Shown here: positions 1 through 11,014 of the stretch, piece by piece | Layout of the letters: each line of letters opens with the position of its first letter | How positions within the stretch are numbered: position 1 is the first letter of the stretch | From: Papio anubis | Taxonomy: Eukaryota; Chordata; Mammalia; Primates; Cercopithecidae | Length of the DNA: 64,000 bases | Reading direction: 5' to 3' | NCBI RefSeq assembly: GCF_008728515.1 | Contig: NC_044986.1 | Coordinates: 50,332,855 to 50,396,854 of the forward strand | The notes under the pieces: model-generated | What the model saw: the letters and a program-made list of their open reading frames with translations, nothing else | Databases searched by the model: none | What the model was told of the DNA's origin: nothing | Translations under genes and position numbers: made by a program

Positions 1-264
1 CTAAAATATCCATGCAGTATATACCAAAAGTATGATATATTAATTCACTTATCTGCATCTTATTTTTTGAGAGGATAAAATAAGCTCTGACATGCACACA
101 TAAAAGCAGAAAAAAATAAAAAAGTAAATGCATATGCAAACACACGGGTAAACAAACATATGAATGCAAAATAAACAAACATTCTATCATATAAAACTAT
201 GTTCAAATATGAGAGTCTACTGTTTAAACACCAACTTGGGGTTTCTAATGGGAATAAATATATC

Positions 265-375
265 ACAAACACACAAGACTATATGCATGCACATATATAG
301 GCACATACAACACAGCCATGTATAGACATGTGCACATATATATGCATGCATATATATAAGCATACATATAGATGA
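265..375. repeat. degenerate TA/CA/TGCA simple repeat
   Basis: Alternating purine-pyrimidine sequence with many CATATA and GCATGCATATATA words. Imperfect, so unlikely to be highly length-variable. Confidence 0.7.
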
Positions 376-1369
376 CAAAGTATAAGAGAAAAATGACCAA
401 AAAAAAGTATCTCCTCAGCCAGTTTTAATTACTTGATAGTAGTTGCCTGAGTATTTAGTTCAAAAAAATTCAATTTCAAACTTACAATGTTTTACAAAGA
501 ATGCCATGATAAATCATCAATATTTGTTGTGGACTGAGAAAACATTAGTAATTAAGCAGTCTTTGTCTCAGTTGACAATTAAATTTGGATTTTACAAAAT
601 TTCATAGTATTATAACCAATAGATTATATAAATATTTTTACCTTTTTTAACTTTAAAATATTTTTAAATTTTAAACCAATAAAGTATATTTACATTTATA
701 TAAAGTATTTGAAAATATCCTTATAAATGATAATGAAGTAAAAGCTACATGTTTTAGTGAAGAGGAAAAAGAACAAGGAAATAAACCACAGCAATTAACA
801 AAAGAACAATCACAAGCTTAACACCTAGTACCTACAGGAACTCCACTGGGTGGAACCTATTGGCAAATTAAACATGAAATAAATATTGTAAATGTAAATG
901 ATCACAACCGTACACATGAAGAAAAAGCAAACCACTTCCAGCACACTAGACTGACAACTGTTTTCAGAATATACAATTATTCTATTAGTATTGTGACCCA
1001 CATATAATGGAATAGCAATATTTATGAAGCGTATAAATACTGCTTTATGAGTATATTGAATTAAATATCCAAGATACCTCTTTATATTAAAGTAACTTTA
1101 TGCAGGGGAACAAATTTATATGAAATTAAAAATTAATAAGTATCTTTTTACAAGCCGAATGGGTAATCTTTATTGATTATTATTTCTTGTCATTTTTTTA
1201 CGATCAGAATTCAATAATCAATTTTTAGCACCTCTGACACTGAAAACCTGGTGGACTCAGATATGTCTCTTAAAACCTTTGCCTTACCTATTCTACTTAT
1301 ATTGTGGGTTATTTTGAAATTATGATGTGGTACAAGTACCCTAAAATGCATACTGTATAAACCGATATG

Positions 1370-1425
1370 ATTCATATATGTATACATGCGTGTGTGTGCA
1401 TATATATATATGTATGTATGTGAAT
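1370..1425. repeat. TG/TA compound microsatellite
   Basis: Runs of GTGTGTGTG and TATATATATA followed by two TATG units; about 55 bp. Confidence 0.75.
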
Positions 1426-1859
1426 ACATCTGTATAGCTATAAAAAAGGCACACTGGTGCAAATATTTTTCTTTCCTTCCTTTTCAGTATTACGGTGGCC
1501 CTCGGGATTCTTTCTTACTTAAAATCTACACTGTGAATACTATCACAACTCACATTCCTGCTACTGTTTCTTAAAACATGACTTCACTTTCCACTAAATT
1601 AAAGGGAAAAACGCAACCTAAATTTTAAGCAAATGGATCCAAACTTATCCCCTTCTTGGCATTTACCATCTGGAATAGCTATATTTGAAGCAACTCTTGA
1701 GAGCCCACCCCTGCAATGACAACTTCCACTTTTATATTTGAGGCTTAATCTCTAATACTACGCTGATATTGTATGAGGTGGTACGCTCTCTCTCTCTCTC
1801 AAAGAGTTTATCCCTATAATGATCATTGTCACTAATTCTGACACTCAAAAGCAACAGGA

Positions 1860-2159
1860 TTTTGTTTATTTTGTTGAGTTAGGTTCCCAATTTGTCATCT
1901 AGTCCACAGTGCAGTAGTGCAATCGTGGCTCACTGCAGCTTCAAACTAGTGGGCTCAAGTGATCCTTCTGCCTCAGCCTCCCAATTAGTGAGACTACAAG
2001 CATGAACCATCATGCCTGGCTAAGTTTTTTGTTTATTTTTGTAAAGACTGCATCTCCGTATGCAGCCTCGGCTGGTCTGGAACTCCTGGCCTCAAGCAAT
2101 CCCCCAGCCTCACCCTCCCAAAGTGCTGGGATTACAAGAGTGAGCCACCACACCCAGCT
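1860..2159 (-). mobile_element. old Alu (AluJ-like)
   Basis: Antisense Alu: degenerate T-rich head, GTGGCTCACTGCAGC, CTCAAGTGATCC, then CAAAGTGCTGGGATTAC and a 5' end near CACCCAGC. The many mismatches and CTCAAG/CTGCAGC variants suggest an old J subfamily copy. Confidence 0.85.
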
Positions 2160-2599
2160 GAGAGCGGCATGATTTTACCTTGTAGTAAAATTCATGCCCA
2201 TAAACTAAACAGGCTTTAAAGTTTTCTCTTGATAATACAGATATTTTGAAAATCCCAGAAATGAACTAATTTACTTTATAAAAATAAAGGGTGCTCAGTC
2301 TGTAAAAAACAGATGAATCAGGACATAAATCCACCTTCTAATATATGAATGACTATTTCACAGATTTATTTTGTGTGCGAGCAAATGGAAGTTTTAAGGA
2401 ATAATGGATGAATCACAAGAAAACTGGTTTCAACTCAGTATGAGGAACAGTTTTCTAAGAATTAGAATTGTTCAGACATGGGATGGGCCACCATGTGAAA
2501 TATTTAATGCAACATCATTAGGATTTTTGAAGCATATATTAGATATCCTCATTAATTCAATAATGACTGGATTTATGAGTTTATTGAAGAGTTTCTAAA
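2160..2599. other. intron 11 unique sequence
   Basis: AT-rich with no recognisable gene or named repeat. A short open frame at 2404-2598 (+) has no splice or coding signature. Confidence 0.5.
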
Positions 2600-3088
2600 C
2601 CCTATTAAGTGCTGGAAACTGTGTTAGTTTTTCAGGATACAAAAGTTGCTAAGATATAGGACCTATTCTGAACAGATGTAAACTCATGAGGGAGAAAGAT
2701 ATTATTTTCAAGTTGGAAGTATAGAATTAGAGAAATGCACTGAGGGGGGCATGCAACTAAAATTGGATAATGAATACTGTGGAAAGATTCTTGAATGAAG
2801 GAATGCCTGAGGTGAGCTCTAAACACTGAGTATGTTATCCAAGCCAGTCTGTGCAACAGATGAAAGATTTCAAAGCCTAGAACATGTAATGAGCAAACAT
2901 AATTAGATAAGATGTAGCTTGGCACATGCAAGAAACTACAAGCAGTGGCCAAATATTATAGGTGAATTAGGAAGTTTCCAAGATTCAGGCTGCAAACAGG
3001 CTCAGGTATCAAGATACAGAAAACTGCCTGAGCTTAAATTTCTTCTCTAGAGGAATAAGTGTCATAAAACTATATCAGATAGAAATGT

Positions 3089-3371
3089 GGGCCAGATGCC
3101 ATGGTTCATGCCCGTAAATCCCAGCAAGGTGGGTGGATCACTTGAGATCAGGAGTTCCAAACCAACCTGGCCAACATGGTGAAACCCTGTCTCTAGTAAG
3201 AATGCAAACAAACAAACAAACAAAATTAGCTGGGCATGGTGGTACAAGCCTGTAATCCCAGCTACTCTGGAGGCTGAAGTGGGAGAATCACTGAACCAGG
3301 GAGGTAGAGGTTGCAGTGAGCCTGGATCGTGATGCTGCACTCCAGCCTGGGTGACAGAGAGAGACTCTGTC
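3089..3371 (+). mobile_element. Alu (AluS-like)
   Basis: Sense Alu with GGGCCAGATGCCATGG at the 5' end, ACAAACAAACAAACAAA middle A-rich linker, and GCACTCCAGCCTGGGTGACAGAG near the 3' end. The left monomer lacks part of the CACTTTGGGAGGC segment. The tail has become the purine tract that follows. Confidence 0.9.
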
Positions 3372-3647
3372 AAAAGAAAGAAAAGAAAGGAAAAGAAAAC
3401 AAAGAAGAAGGAAGGAAGGAGGGAGGGAAGGAAGGAAGGAAAGAAGGGAGGGAGGGAGGAAAGAAAAAGAAAGAAAAAGAAAGAAAGAAAGGAAGGAAAG
3501 GAGAAAGGAAGGAAGGAAGGAAGGAGAAAGAGATAAAAAGAAAGAGACAAAGAAAGAAAGAAAGAAAAGAAAAGAAAAGAAAAAAGAAAAGAAAAACGAA
3601 GAAAAGAAAGAGAGAAAGAAAGAAGAGAGGGAGGGAGGAAGGAAGGA
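3372..3647. repeat. 276-bp GAAA/GGAA purine tract (expanded Alu tail)
   Basis: Continuous AAAG, GGAA and GGGA words directly after the Alu. Only four pyrimidines (3400, 3534, 3548, 3597) occur on this strand; 3401-3533 is 133 nt of pure purine. Open frames here are lysine/arginine/glutamate runs with no coding meaning. Confidence 0.97.
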
Positions 3648-3940
3648 TATAGTTACATGTTAGATTTGAGTTTTTGAATAAATCACTCTAATGGCCCTGC
3701 AGAAGATAGATTTGAGTATGAAATCAAGAGAACAAGAACATCAGGAAGTAATTCTAATAACATACCAATAAGGTGATGCTTATAAGGATAGAGAGAGGAA
3801 AAGAGATTAAATAAATAATTTGGGGACAAAATAGGAAGATCTAGAATATTTCTTAGTTGTGGTGAATAAAGAAAACATAAAAATCAAGCAAGACTTCTAG
3901 GTTTCTAGGTTGCATACCATAATAAAACATGTAGCAATTT

Positions 3941-5261
3941 CTGGGAAATGGGTTTTAGGAGAAGATTTCATATAGTATTGGAAGTTTAAACTATTTCTAA
4001 TATTCTATGAGCTTGTTTATATTTTATATACAGAAACTACATATGATATTTTTAAAACTTTTATTACTAGGGGACTAGGCATAATTGTTCACTCTCTGAA
4101 CACCTGATGACAGTCACTCACCATAGATTATTTTAGAAAGAGGGTGAGTCTAAGTAATAAACAAATGATCAGCTATACCGATTAATTTCTTGACACTTTT
4201 ACAAAAGTTATGAAGCATATCACTCTCCATGTACATGGCATCATCTCAGGGAAATTTTCTCTCCATGCCCTTTCCTGCCAGTCCCCACAAAAGACATATG
4301 CCAAGGCAGCAATGATTGCTACCATATAGATGACTGGACAAGAGTGGGTACCGGATGAGTATGAAACTCACAATGTTATACAGCTATTAAATGACGGAAC
4401 CAGGAGTCAAGCCAAGATCTGTCTAAATCCAAAGCCCAAGCCCCCAAGAAGACATACCTTAAAAACACCTCAGAGCATGTCACAGACTAACTGGCATGGT
4501 AAATCTCCAAGAGTTGAATTATAAGTAGTGTTCCTCAAAGGTTTTAGAACCCTGAGCTCTCTCCACTTTATTTCGTCAATGCCCTGTGAGTACTACTGTG
4601 TTTTACAAAGTTACTTGGAACACAATTTTAACATTTGTAATTTAGAAGTGAACAGACAATCCAGACAAGTACGGGGACACACAGGCAAACATATGGCTTA
4701 GTGTGTAACCATTAGATAATATGAACACACTGAGGAAGTATAAATACATAAATTTTGCTATCGTGTAAACTTAAAACTACATAACTTTAAGATTTACATT
4801 TTTCTAACCACCTACCTATTAAGATAAATTAATATTTTTCTAACCACATATCTATTCAGGTATGACCTAAGCTGTCGTACACTTTCAAGTTGATTAGTCA
4901 CTACATCAAATATGAGTATGTATTCAACTGAAAAGCAAAATCTGCACTAAAAGTTGTGGGACATTATTAGACCTACAAAATATATTTGCTCAGCCTGGAT
5001 TAATGTTTTTAAGGTGACTTTACTTGTTTTCTAGTGGGGATTTAGTAAAGACTTTTTTCCTGTGACTCATGAAACCCACTATACATCAGAGAATCCCTAA
5101 ATTCTCTTGATTGGCATATGAAACTGTATATGGATTAATGTGTTCACTTTTCTAGGAAAAGAACCTAGAGCATTCTTCAGCTATCATTATAGTCAAACTA
5201 TGATCAAAGTATATAAAATATAGAGTGCTTAAAATTGAGAACATTGTTTTCCATAAACCTT
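3941..5261. other. intron 11, mostly unique
   Basis: No gene. A short piece near 4365-4445 resembles the 3' part of a MIR (ACAGCTATTAAATG...GTCAAGCCAAGATCTG). The rest is AT-rich and unremarkable. Confidence 0.5.
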
Positions 5262-5460
5262 GGTTTAAGGTCCATCTCTACTATTTACTAACTCTCTGAT
5301 CATGGTAAGGCATTTAAACTAGCTTTAATGTCCCTTTCTGAAATATGGATAATTGCATCTATTATGTTTGTTGTGAGATTTAAGGGAATTAATGCAAGAA
5401 AAACGTATTTACTGTATTGTTTGACATGTACTGAGAACTCAATGACAGTTAGATATTGTT
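5262..5460 (+). mobile_element. MIR SINE remnant
   Basis: Sense MIR pattern: '...CTACTATTTACTAACTCTCTGATCATGG', then a 'CTTTCTGAAATATGGATAATTG' segment equal to the MIR 'TCTGTAAAATGGGGATAAT' region, and 'TTGTTGTGAGATTTAAG'. Diverged, as expected for MIR. Confidence 0.7.
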
Positions 5461-5510
5461 AAAACTTGTGGTTTAAGAAGACATTAAATGTGAGAGACCA
5501 GGAAAGATTA

Positions 5511-5533
5511 AAAAAAAAAAAAAAAAAAAAAAA
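5511..5533. repeat. poly(A) run
   Basis: About 23 consecutive A residues with no recognisable retroelement body upstream; plain homopolymer. Confidence 0.9.
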
Positions 5534-5940
5534 GCTGGAATAGAAGAAGAAAACAAAGCAAAGGTGGAGTGCCCACAAGAATTGTCATATCCTCTGCGTA
5601 GTGTTACAAAATTTGTTTGGAAAGAGAAAAAAAAATCTGAAAGTACCTTCCCAATTTCCTAAAGTGATTATAAAGCTATGTGTAATGAGATATTAGTGAA
5701 CATTCTAGAGCACTGCTGCCTTATGAGTGGCACGTGAGTATTTATATTTAATTTCATTAATATTAAGCAAAATTTAAAAGTTATGTTTTCAGTCCAGTTA
5801 AATTTTAAGTACTCAATAGCTATATAAGGCTGGAGGCTACTATATTGGACAGTACAGTTACACAGTAGTTCCATCATCACAAAAAGTTCTATCTAAGAGC
5901 AAGCACTGTTAACAGAGAAATGGCTGAGTCAAGACTTATG

Positions 5941-6024
5941 TAACAGCAAGTAAGAAATCCAACTATCTTTTACAAATAGTTATGTTTATAATCCAAACAC
6001 AGTTGGATTTCTTACTTGCTGTTA
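5941..6024. repeat. perfect 24-bp inverted repeat with 36-bp spacer
   Basis: Positions 5941-5964 are the exact reverse complement of 6001-6024; the match stops on both sides. The arms can form a 24-bp stem. The right arm abuts a TA-rich microsatellite. No transposon ends are recognised. Confidence 0.97.
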
Positions 6025-6172
6025 TATATATAGATATATGTATGTGTGTGTGTGCGTGTACGTATACCTGTGTATATATTTATATCTCTATCTATCTATC
6101 TCTGTGTATGTATACCTGTGTATATATCTATATATCTCTCTCTATATATACACAAAACATATGTATATATAT
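6021..6172. repeat. compound TA/TG/TATC microsatellite
   Basis: TATATA, TGTGTG, then two similar blocks each containing GTATACCTGTGTATATAT and a TCTATCTATC or TCTCTCTC run, indicating an internal duplication of about 55-60 bp. Confidence 0.9.
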
Positions 6173-7085
6173 TTTTGCAGTGAGGATATTGTGGTAGTTC
6201 ACAAACTCAAAGGAAAATCTTCGGGAATTAGAATACCTCTGGGGAACTTACAACTTAAAAGACAGGGACTCAATGGGAGTCTCTTTTCTGTGTGTATCTC
6301 AGGCTTCATTCTCTCCCGCTGATAACTGGCTTTCTCATGATGTCAGCAAATGTGGCTACAAAGGCTTCAGATTCATTTCCACTTCTCTAATACATGACGC
6401 CAAAGTCTTTCAGCCCTTCTGTTCTCCATTGTAAATTCCCGGGAGGATTCTGGCTAGCCTGGTATAGATTTTCTGTCCCTTTATAACATTGACTCTGGCT
6501 AAGGAGGTAAAGTGTTCTGATTTGCTCAGCCTGGACCATTTCCCACTCATGTAAATAGTGTGAGTGCCAGAAAAACAAAGGACAATGATTTGTGAAGTGT
6601 TAGCATCCACACAGTCACTGGCAGAATTATGATTGGGTCAGCTGCCTCAAATGTATTTTATTTCATAACGATGCCCTCAGACTTGAAGAAAAGACTCTCA
6701 GAATCATAATCTAGGGGTGCTTTCATGATTTTTTACTCATGTAGTAACACCACTATTTTTGCTTTATCAGCAATTATATGAAACAGTTCTCAACATATGT
6801 TAATAAAAATATTGCCCTCGTCGTTTAATAAACATCAAGTAAAATATTCATTTTCTTACATATACTGAATATCTGCAAGCTGAAAAGGACTAGTTATTGA
6901 ATTCAAAGATACTTTTTAAAAATATCCTTGTTTTGGAATTAAATTATGATACTAGAACTCACTTATAGTGACTTAATTCTCTCTTCTCTAGTTTAAGTAG
7001 CCGTATCTTTGTCATATTTCCCATTAATGGAAATATAACATGAGATTTGTTACACAAACAAGAGCAAAATATGTATTGAACTTAC
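6173..7085. other. intron 11 sequence next to exon 11
   Basis: Unique intronic sequence with no repeat I can name and no second exon; contains the exon 11 donor GTAAGT (reverse complement at 7080-7085). Confidence 0.6.
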
Positions 7086-7292
7086 ATCTTCTATGTCCTT
7101 GTCCAGAGCTACTATTCTTAAAGGTGAGGTCAAATTGAGACTGTCCGCAATGGTTGCTCCCACTGGGGCAGATTCCAGGATATAGCCTTGGTAACTGGGC
7201 ATTGTAAAATATGGGCTTTGATTGTTTTCATCCAGTATTTCAATGTGTAGACTGGCAAAGGCAGGAAGAGGATGACCATTGTCTTGTTCAGC
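7086..7292 (-). CDS. PCDH15: PCDH15 exon 11 (end of EC3, start of EC4)
   Basis: This 207-bp coding exon has exactly 69 codons (phase 0 at both ends), so skipping it alone would keep frame. Translation starts AEQDNGHPLPAFASLHIEI and ends VALDKDIED. AEQDNG supplies the DxG-type calcium ligand region of EC3. DENNQSP is the EC3-EC4 linker, a variant of the canonical DxNDNxP. ALDKD gives the DxD pair of EC4. The acceptor is a long pyrimidine tract ending TTTTAG; the donor is GAT/GTAAGT, ideal on the intron side. Residue 380 (remembered human numbering) is Ser, encoded by AGT, and the last codon, 435, is Asp (GAT); both are sites of common human missense polymorphisms (G380S, D435A). The reading frame is intact. 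Confidence 0.95.
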
Positions 7293-7535
7293 CTAAAATT
7301 AAAAAGAAAAGAGATTTCAAAAGTATATGTTATGCTATCTTTTTGGAGTTTCACTTTTCATGCAATATATAGGGTTCTCTTTTTAACTAATATCATTACA
7401 TGAGGAAAAAATACTTTAAAGGGCCATTAGAAAATATAAATGAGGAAATGAAAATCCAGAGAGGCTTAATTGCTTCAGCCTTGTGTTTTAAAACCCAGTG
7501 TATATTTTTAAAAATCACTGTAATAAATTATTTAA
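7293..7535. other. intron 10, exon 11 acceptor region
   Basis: Holds the polypyrimidine tract of the exon 11 acceptor at 7293-7320 (minus strand CTCTTTTCTTTTTAATTTTAG). The remainder is unique. Confidence 0.7.
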
Positions 7536-7834
7536 TTTTTTTTTTTTTTTTTTGAGACGGAGTCTTGCTGTGTCACCCAGGCTGGAATGCAGTGGCGCGT
7601 TCTAGGCTCACTGCAAGCTCCGCCTCCCAGGTTCACCCCATTCTCCTGCCTCAGCCTCCCGAGTAGCTGGGACTACAGGTGCCCACCACTACGTCTAGTT
7701 AATATTTTGTATTTTTAGTAGAGACGGGGTTTCACCGTGTTAGCCAGGATGGTCTCCATCTCCTGACCTCGTGGTCCGCCCCCCTCGGCCTCACAAAGTA
7801 CTGGGATGACAGGCGTGAGTCACTGCCCCCGGTC
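7536..7834 (-). mobile_element. Alu (AluY/Sg-like)
   Basis: Antisense full-length Alu with a poly(T) head of about 18, GAGACGGAGTCTTGCTGTGT, CTGCAAGCTCCGCCTCCC, and GGCGTGAGTCACTG. Flanked by a similar AAATTATT on both sides, the likely target duplication. Confidence 0.93.
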
Positions 7835-8044
7835 AAATTATTGTAATTTTTATTGAATACAGTAGGAGAGGTAATTGTGTTTAAATACATTTAGTTAGAA
7901 AATTACAAATGGAGATACTTGAGTGTACTGTTGATAAAATATTTAAATAAAAGGCAGAAAAAAAAAAGTAACACAAAGAAAGAACTATACGTATAGACTT
8001 TGTCTCCTCTGTGTCTTCTCATTTTACGCTAATGTTTAAATTTC

Positions 8045-8412
8045 TGCTATGGTCTGAATGCTGCTGTACCCCCCAAATTCATCAGTTTAAATTTTAACCC
8101 CAAAGGTGATGATATTAAGAGGTGTGGCATTTGGAAGGTGGTAAGGTGGTGAGGGCAGAGCCTTCATTAATGGGGTTAATCCCCTTATACAGAAGGGTCT
8201 AGAGAGCTCCTTTTTCCTGCCTCACACCACATGAGAACACAGTAAGGAGGTAGCACCCTCTATGAGGAAGTGGGCCCTCACCAGAAACCAAATTTACAAG
8301 TGTCTTACTCTTGGAATTTCCAGCCTCCAGGACTGTGAAAAATAAATATTCCTTGTTTATAAGCCATCCAGCTTATGATGTTTTGTTATTGCAGCCTAAA
8401 GAAACATACACA
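8045..8412 (+). mobile_element. MLT1-type MaLR LTR
   Basis: Begins TGCTATGGTCTGAATGCTG and ends GAAACATACACA. Contains the MLT1 landmarks: '...CCAAATTCATCAGTTTAAAT', 'GTGGCATTTGGAAGGTGG', 'CCTCCAGGACTGTGAAAAAT' and AATAAA. Solo LTR remnant of an old endogenous retrovirus-like element; no internal region nearby. Confidence 0.85.
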
Positions 8413-8663
8413 ATTCCCAAATAATTCATAATTCTATATAAAATTAATAGATTGAAGTTATATTTATTGCCCACTGAATGTCCCCAAAAGCGTCCTAAAA
8501 GAACAGAAATAATAAATTTCATTGTAATATTATAGAAACTGTGGAATTTCAGTATTATTTAACTAGAAATGTTTTTTCAAGTAAAATTAACATTCTTATG
8601 TATAAATTTTCTTTTTTCTCCCATTAAGTTTAAGAAATTGATAAAAATTTCTATTTCTGATAC

Positions 8664-8962
8664 TGTTTTTTTTTTTGAGACGGAGTCTGACTCTGTCGCC
8701 CAGGCTGGAGTGCAGTGGCCAGATCTCAGCTCACTGCAAGCTCCGCCTCCCGGGTTTACGTCATTCTCCTGCCTCAGCCTCCCGAGTAGCTGGGATTACA
8801 GGCGCCCACCACCTCGCCTGGCTAGTTTTTTTGTATTTTTTTTTAGTAGAGACGGGGTTTCACCAGGTTAGCCAGTATGGTCTCAATCTCCTGACCTCGT
8901 GATCCGCCCCTCTCAGCCTCCCAAAGTGCTGGGATTACAGGCTTGAGCCACCGTGCCCGGCC
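8664..8962 (-). mobile_element. young AluY of Old World monkey type (AluYR-like)
   Basis: Full-length antisense Alu with a 12-bp target duplication TATTTCTGATAC (8652-8663 and 8964-8975). Variants GTGGCCAGATCTCAGCTCAC, CACCTCGCCTGGCTAGTTTT and GGCTTGAGCCACCG match those I associate with the cercopithecid AluYR lineage rather than human AluY. Low divergence. Confidence 0.85.
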
Positions 8963-8975
8963 ATATTTCTGATAC

Positions 8976-9712
8976 ATTTTCTTAGAAAATCTCTGCATGG
9001 TATGCTGTGAATAGGAAAATGCTATCCATAGACTTTCTGTTTTTAAAAATATATATATTGTATTATATGTGTATTGGAAGGTTTAATTTAAAGGAAGATT
9101 TCATCACAATTGACTTCTAGAAAATCTCCTCCAACTTTTATGAGAAAACATGGATATAATTTAATAGCATATACATTTATTAAAATGAATTCAAACTCTT
9201 TAATTTTTGTTGCTATGTTTTCCCCATTATAAGAACAGTTGCATTTTGAAATCAATTAAAATGAAAATAAAATATTTGATATTAAACTCTAGTGTGCTTT
9301 TCTAGACAGATAGCGACAGTACTTTATAAGTAGCTCAGCTAGAGATCTCTGTTAAAACGTGAGGAAAGAAATTCGGTCTCCAGAAGACAATTTTTCACTT
9401 CCTTCTAATAATAATTTAACATTTTCATCTGTTAAAAAGGTAGGTAACAAACTACAGTGATATTGTCAGGGATTGCTGACTTTTCACCAAGAAATATCAC
9501 AATATATTTTCCTTCATATTATTTATATTGAAGATTTGTTGAAATATTATTTATGCCAATTACTAATGTGAAATTATGGTAATTAATAAACCCATAGGGA
9601 GGTAATGTCACATAATGCATTGATTAAAAAACCTTATATTTGATTTTTAATATATTGATATCTCTAATTAAATAATATGCTACATTTTCTTAGTAATATT
9701 ACATAGTTTTTC
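8976..9712. other. intron 10 unique AT-rich sequence
   Basis: No gene or named repeat; TA-rich patch near 9045-9070. Confidence 0.5.
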
Positions 9713-10039
9713 TTATGCATTTAACTTTTCATTTGGCAGCAGAATGTACAATTTGTCCATGGCACAAAATGCTTTGAGATCCTGCTCTGCATTAAGAAGA
9801 ACAGTACTGGAATAACGTTTGGCCCTGTCTGGAATTTTGTATCCATTGCACATAAGCAGGCATGCTGCTAACACCATCAGTATGGATGAGGTCTTTCTGC
9901 ATCCAGCAGTTGTGATTAATTTGTGCTGAGCCATGGATGTTCTTTTAGGAGTTCCCTCTGTGGCATGCATCAGACTTTCTGGAGACAGCTGACTAGGGCA
10001 AGAGGTACAGTCTATGCCTGGAAAACATTGTTTTTTCAC
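9713..10039 (-). other. unassigned open frame of 108 codons in intron 10
   Basis: An uninterrupted minus-strand frame in a patch clearly richer in G+C than its surroundings. It opens at a GTG rather than ATG; the first ATG lies about 24 codons in. I do not recognise the translation, and it has no splice acceptor or donor that would join it to PCDH15. Could be a fragment of a processed pseudogene or old repeat, or chance. Confidence 0.3.
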
Positions 10040-10981
10040 TGTTTAAAACTAATTGGTCCATATGGGCATCTAACCCAATGACCCTGAAATGATTTAAGCA
10101 GGAATCCTCTGCTTCACTCTTACAGGCTCAGAGCAGTTCATACATGCAAGGCACTGTGAACAGATTTTTTTCTCTCTTCTTTTATCTCTCTATCTTTCTT
10201 TTAGATCTAATTATTCTAATAACCAACATGTCATATCCAGGACAAAATAATGCTTTGAAAAGTCATAAATTCTATAATTTTTCCTCTTTCCCCAATGAAC
10301 ACACAGGAACACACACAATATATGGGTGGTGAGGAGGATGAAAAAAGCAAAATTGTATAATAATGAAATAAGCTTACATTTTACATTCAGATCATATGTC
10401 ATTAGTTTTTACTGCCAACTGTGAAGCCAGTAAAAATATGTATTATTTGCATGATGAAAACAAAGTGATCCAATGAAAAGAGAAATAAAATTCAAATTAG
10501 ATCTATGAAAATAATCTAATTCTTAACTTCCTCATATCTACAGAAATAACATATAAAGGTTCTGCCTATTTTTACTCTCATATTAGTTTAGTGTTAATAA
10601 TGATTAATATTTTTGGATTGCTACTGTATATTTTATTTGAGGTGTTTCAATTTGCTAACCAGATATCTGTCTCCAAAGCCCACTTTCTTTATGTCATTTA
10701 TCTGTCCAGATGTGAAAATGTATATTTTTGAACTGATGAAAAAAAGAAAGGTTAGTTTTATATTCAAGGCCACATAGGTTGTAAGTAACATACAGAGCAT
10801 GGGCCTAGCTAGACTCAAGTCTCCCGATTTTTAAGAGTCTACACAGGAAGATTCCTCAAATGTTTCTCAAATTTATAGAATGCAAATGAATATTGAAAAG
10901 CAAGATAGATCGGACAAATTAGTAGTAGGAAAAAATATTGTTATAAATACTTCTGTTAAGTAAGAGTTAAAATGTTGAATT

Positions 10982-10982
<1 letters not shown>
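10040..10982. other. intron 10 unique sequence
   Basis: AT-rich, nothing recognised. Confidence 0.5.

Positions 10983-11013
<31 letters not shown>
10983..11013. repeat. (TAA)n microsatellite
   Basis: About ten uninterrupted AAT/TAA units. Confidence 0.95.

Positions 11014-11014
<1 letters not shown>

Larger units (their letters stand above)
1..1859. other. intron 11 sequence, AT-rich, no gene
   Basis: AT-rich intronic DNA with short (TA/CA)-type simple sequence near 265-375 and 1370-1425 and a short CT run near 1787-1801. No interspersed repeat that I can name and no exon-like frame with splice sites. Confidence 0.6.
2600..3940 (-). mobile_element. probable L2 (LINE2) remnants, interrupted
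   Basis: Degenerate stretches at about 2600-3010 and 3650-3940 resemble antisense L2 3' sequence (GTGCTGGAAACTG...GGATACA, later the '...CTCTAATGGCCCTGCAGAAGAT' type). The block is split by the Alu and purine tract at 3089-3647. Divergence is high and the assignment is tentative. Confidence 0.4.

Noticed and set aside
3062..3652. Long open frames on both strands over the purine tract
   Set aside because: They are translations of an Alu plus a GAAA/GGAA simple repeat; lysine/glutamate/arginine or phenylalanine/serine runs without coding meaning.
7130..7354. 74-codon minus-strand frame over exon 11
   Set aside because: It is a different reading frame of the PCDH15 exon; the real frame is the one that joins exon 10 and ends at GAT/GTAAGT.
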